NCBI RefSeq assembly: GCF_007655135.1
Contig: NC_045127.1
Span: forward strand, 4,030,001-4,094,000
Direction of reading: 5' to 3'
Source of the DNA: Punica granatum
Taxonomy: Eukaryota; Streptophyta; Magnoliopsida; Myrtales; Lythraceae
DNA length: 64,000 nt
The position numbers and the translations under genes were made by a program. Numbering within the stretch: the first letter of the stretch is position 1; each line of letters starts with the position of its first letter. The notes under the pieces were generated by a model. The model was not told the origin of the DNA. It saw nothing but the letters and a program-made list of their open reading frames with translations, and searched no databases. Shown here piece after piece: positions 61,001-64,000 of this stretch.

Positions 61001-63417
61001 AATGACAGGCGGGAGTAAATAGCATTTCTTTCTTCCTAGGATGCTTGATAGTGTTTCTTTCAAAGTCTCCAAAGTAACTGCCTCCACTTTGTTGAACAGA
61101 TTGTTGATTTCTGCTGTGGTGCAAACGATTTTAGTTGCCTATTGGAAAAAAAGCTCAAAGAAACAGGGAAGAAGTGCTCATACAAGAATTATGATCTATT
61201 CCCAGCAAAGGTAAGTTTCTTGGTTAACTTCTTATAATGAGATCTGTCATCGACATTCTTTTCCACCCATATCTATGCAAGAAATTTGCATTTTGTTGTT
61301 ACAGTCCAAAGCCATCTTTATGATGGTAAATGTACTGTTTATTTGTATTCCATTATTTTTTGGCAGAACACGTTCAATTTCGAGAAAAGGGATTGGATGA
61401 CTGTCAGTCCAAAAGAGCTGCCTGCTGGGAATAAACTGGTATTCAACATGCCTGCCTTTTCTTTTGAGTGGGGATCTTTGTTAGCCCTATCTTAAGAAAC
61501 TTTGATTTTTTGTGATGCTTCTAATCAGATCATGGGCCTTAATCCTCCCTTCGGTGTCAATGCGGCTTTGGCGAACAAGTTTATCGATAAAGCTCTTGAA
61601 TTTAAACCAAAACTTCTCATCCTCATCGTTCCACCAGAGACGCAAAGGTAAGCCTTTTCTTTTACCTCCTTCCCATCCCCCCTCCTCTTGCAATGTGATT
61701 TATATGCTGGTGCTCTGCAGGTTAGATAAGAAGAAGTTTGCGTATGATCTGGTCTGGGAGGATGATAATTTCTTATCAGGAAAGGTACAAATGTGGCTTT
61801 TTGGCACTTTACTTTGAGATGATGTTTATTTGTTCTTCCAAAAGGAATATTATATCTGACTGAAGTTTATTTGCAGTCATTTTACTTGCCTGGGTCTGTT
61901 GATGAGAGCGACAAACAAATGGACCAGTGGAACTTGAACGCTCCACTCCTCTATCTTTGGAGCCATCCCAAATGGACTTCGAAACACAAGGCTGTAGCCC
62001 AAAGGCAGGGCCATCTAGAAGACAAAAGCAATGCTACTGAGTTTCCTGATTATTCAGGAGCTGATCGAAGTAAGCAGGGTGGTGTGCCTTCAGTATCTAA
62101 TGGTGATATTCTCAGACAAAATGAGAGGGCTGAAGAGACCAAAGAGAGTAAGGTTGTGACTGAAGGCCAGAATGGAAGCTTCTCGCTCGGCAATAGCAGG
62201 AAAGACGGTCCTGAAAATCAGGAGAGTCAGTCTCCTGAGGATTCTAGAAAGAGGCAATGTGATAAAATGGCCATGGAAATATCTCGCCCTTCACCAAGGG
62301 AGACAAATGCGAGATCTCCTTTCAGTGTGCAGTCTAGAAACTCATCGGACATGTCTCTAGCTGCTAATATTGGGGGGAGTAATCATCAATCTCACGTTGA
62401 GAATTTGCATCCTGAGTTTGAGGAAGATTATACTTTGGGATTGGACAACATAATTGAGGATATCGGAAGGACATATGGCCTCAACAATGATGAGTACCTC
62501 GTAAGTGAGAGGCTTTCAAACAGTTTGAGCCCTCATCCTGAGTACAGGTAACATGGAACCCATATTGCAAATTAACTGTGACCGAGAAGAGGAAAAATTG
62601 ACGGAAAGAAAGATGACTAAATTAAGGGATACTTTTATACGAGCCTGAATTTGCATGAAGTGGTGGATCACCTTATAAGCATGAGGGAGCTACGGGATTT
62701 GGAATCAAAACCAAATATTAGTGAGCTGCCGTTATGCAAATTTCTGCTTATTGAAATTTCAAAATCTGTTCACGCGATTGCGCCTAAATGTGTTCCTGAT
62801 TCCTGTTGCTTAGGGCTCGGAACTTGGAGGAGCCTCACATGGGGCATCTGAGAGAGAGACCAGATGGTTATGGATCTTCCTCCACCACTGAAGCAGACGA
62901 GAGGTACTGGAGAGAACTCGACATGAGAACACAGGTCCGTCTCTATGGTTGGCAAGAGTCTGACATGTCCCAGAGAACCTCTTACCCCGTGGTGCCTGAC
63001 TTACCATATCCCCAGGCACGACCCACTTCATCCACCTACGGGCCGGTGGCCTCGCCCTTGACTGAACTGTCTTATCGGATGACCACTTCAACAATGCAGA
63101 GGTATGCCCCCCGTCTCGATGAGCTGAACCCACCAAGGATGGGTAGCGGGGTAGGACCTGATCCTCTGGGGATGAGCAGGCCCGGCCCATCAAGGATGGG
63201 TGGCGGGGGAGGACCTGATCCTGTGGGGATGAGCAGGCCCGAACCATCAAGGATGGGTAGTGGGGGAGGACCTGACCCTCGGGGGGTGAGCACGCTTGGT
63301 TTCCGTGACCTGAGAGCACCTCATCCAGGAGAATATCACGGACATCAGCAAGGCTTTGCGTCGGGCCCGTACAATCCATTCTCCCATACGAATTCTTCAG
63401 GCTGGCTCAACGAATAG
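55086..63417 (+). CDS. EDM2: EDM2-like PHD-finger chromatin regulator
   Basis: Nuclear regulator; in Arabidopsis EDM2 controls heterochromatic introns, alternative polyadenylation and RPP7-mediated downy-mildew resistance. Exons: 55086-55513, 55639-55735, 56223-56276, 56383-56525, 56798-56894, 56979-57077, 57676-57923, 58033-58116, 58198-58743, 58904-59051, 59124-59225, 59626-59718, 60447-60488, 61100-61210, 61367-61438, 61529-61647, 61721-61784, 61877-62547, 62814-63417; phases close to 1273 residues (Arabidopsis about 1297). After a conserved N-terminus come an acidic stretch and tandem Cys/His PHD-type fingers from residue 230 (CAICDNGGELLCCEG; CFVCGKLGSSDKSSGAE; CCVCGKGE; CRRCPRSYHRKC). 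A Lys-rich region follows, then a methyltransferase-like region with VDFCCGAND (about 729-737) and NPPF (793-796), and a Pro/Gly-rich tail with 19-residue repeats. Identification firm; catalytic activity unproven. Confidence 0.94.
55981..56046 (+). other. Possible alternative terminal exon in EDM2 intron 2
   Basis: Follows a strong acceptor (TTATTTTATTAG). If joined to exon 2, which ends in phase 0, it reads 21 sense codons (ILKRDGELSELCQEDANSPV plus F) and then TAA, ending the protein before the PHD fingers. No strong donor follows. Use as an exon is only inferred. Confidence 0.35.
63127..63288 (+). repeat. 57-base coding tandem repeat in EDM2 tail
   Basis: Three copies, the last incomplete, each encoding a 19-residue unit of the form PSRMGxGxGPDPxGMSRPx. 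The unit sequence is nearly identical between copies, so the expansion is recent. Confidence 0.9.
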
Positions 63418-64000
63418 GGAATGCTGCGAATGTTCATATTCCAGGTCATTCTCTTTGCGTTTTGGCCAAAGGAAATGTTACAATGTCAAGTCCATGTATG
63501 TGAGCACATAGTATGCCAGGCTTGTCCTTAGGTGCCGTTTAAGATTTCCAATAGCTTGACTGGTAGATATAAAGCTGAAGCAGGAGTTTAGACTACTTTT
63601 TGTTCCATGAGATGCATGCACTATATAGTTGCTTTGTGTCATGAAGATAACAATCCTGTATTACTCGATCGATGGTGCATCTGGGGCAACATTGGAAGAG
63701 AAACAAAAGAGCCCAATTGGGCATCAAAAGAATGATTTTCTGGGAAGCCTTTAGGAAATCACATAAAGCTGAGCTCTTCGGAATCTGTACCAAAAGATGT
63801 ATCCAAGTTCTTTTGGGGAAACTCGTTTATGAAGTGATCTTGAATTTCTTATCCTGACAATCCAAAGATGAGGTGAGCTTTTTGGCGTGCCATTCCCTAA
63901 TGGCCTTGTCCTAGATCCCGGGCCTCGTCAAGGGGAGACCAAACAACTGAATCGCGGTCGTGCTTAAAAACCCCAATGTCAAGACCCGTGAGACCATCTT
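63418..64000. other. EDM2 3' untranslated region and window end
   Basis: No further gene can be supported. Short ORFs at 63593-63857 lack domains. The last 130 bases are GC-richer and may belong to a neighbouring feature that lies outside the window. Confidence 0.55.

Overview
The window is nuclear DNA from a flowering plant, most likely a core eudicot. The genes have GT-AG introns, plant-specific families (WRKY, short WNK, KIN-12, GDPDL, DIR1-like, EDM2), AT-rich introns and intergenic DNA, and small DNA-transposon remnants. The sequence alone does not name the species. I see no bacterial, viral, CRISPR, rRNA or credible tRNA content. I assembled exon-intron models by hand for twelve protein-coding genes; in every model with splicing the phases close across all introns.

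Layout: (1) 1-4207, minus: group I WRKY factor (WRKY20 type), running off the left edge. (2) 4208-10275: AT-rich intergenic DNA with one MITE and two promoter-like patches without a gene. (3) 10276-11737, plus: short WNK kinase (WNK11 type) followed at once by a 28-base poly-C run. (4) 14824-20933, plus: KIN-12 family kinesin. (5) 21915-23516, plus: Tim17/22/23-family protein. (6) 24359-26782, minus: plastid-type LOG-family protein whose stop codon is made by a MITE insertion. (7) 27232-28708, plus: ribosomal protein eS8, head to head with the LOG gene. (8) 30429-30623, minus: small single-pass membrane protein. (9) 32285-34606, minus: beta-1,2-xylosyltransferase of N-glycans. (10) 35864-40770, minus: GPI-anchored GDPDL protein. 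(11) 40771-49464: gene-poor, very AT-rich DNA with an inverted MITE pair and degenerate tandem repeats. (12) 49465-49776, minus: DIR1-like lipid-transfer protein. (13) 50970-53730, minus: SWIB/MDM2 double-domain protein. (14) 55086-63417, plus: EDM2-like PHD-finger chromatin regulator.

The genes do not form a pathway or operon; this is ordinary plant gene order. Several act in regulation (WRKY20, SWIB protein, EDM2), two in the secretory pathway or cell surface (XYLT, GDPDL) and two may bear on defence (DIR1-like, EDM2), but I infer no functional cluster.

I did not find a new multi-gene system. The most informative observations are the MITE that supplies a new stop codon to the LOG gene through its TAA target-site duplication, the back-to-back 232-bp MITE pair forming a long hairpin sequence, an overlapping upstream ORF on the WNK start, the D-for-E change in kinesin switch II, and a possible early-terminating alternative exon in EDM2.
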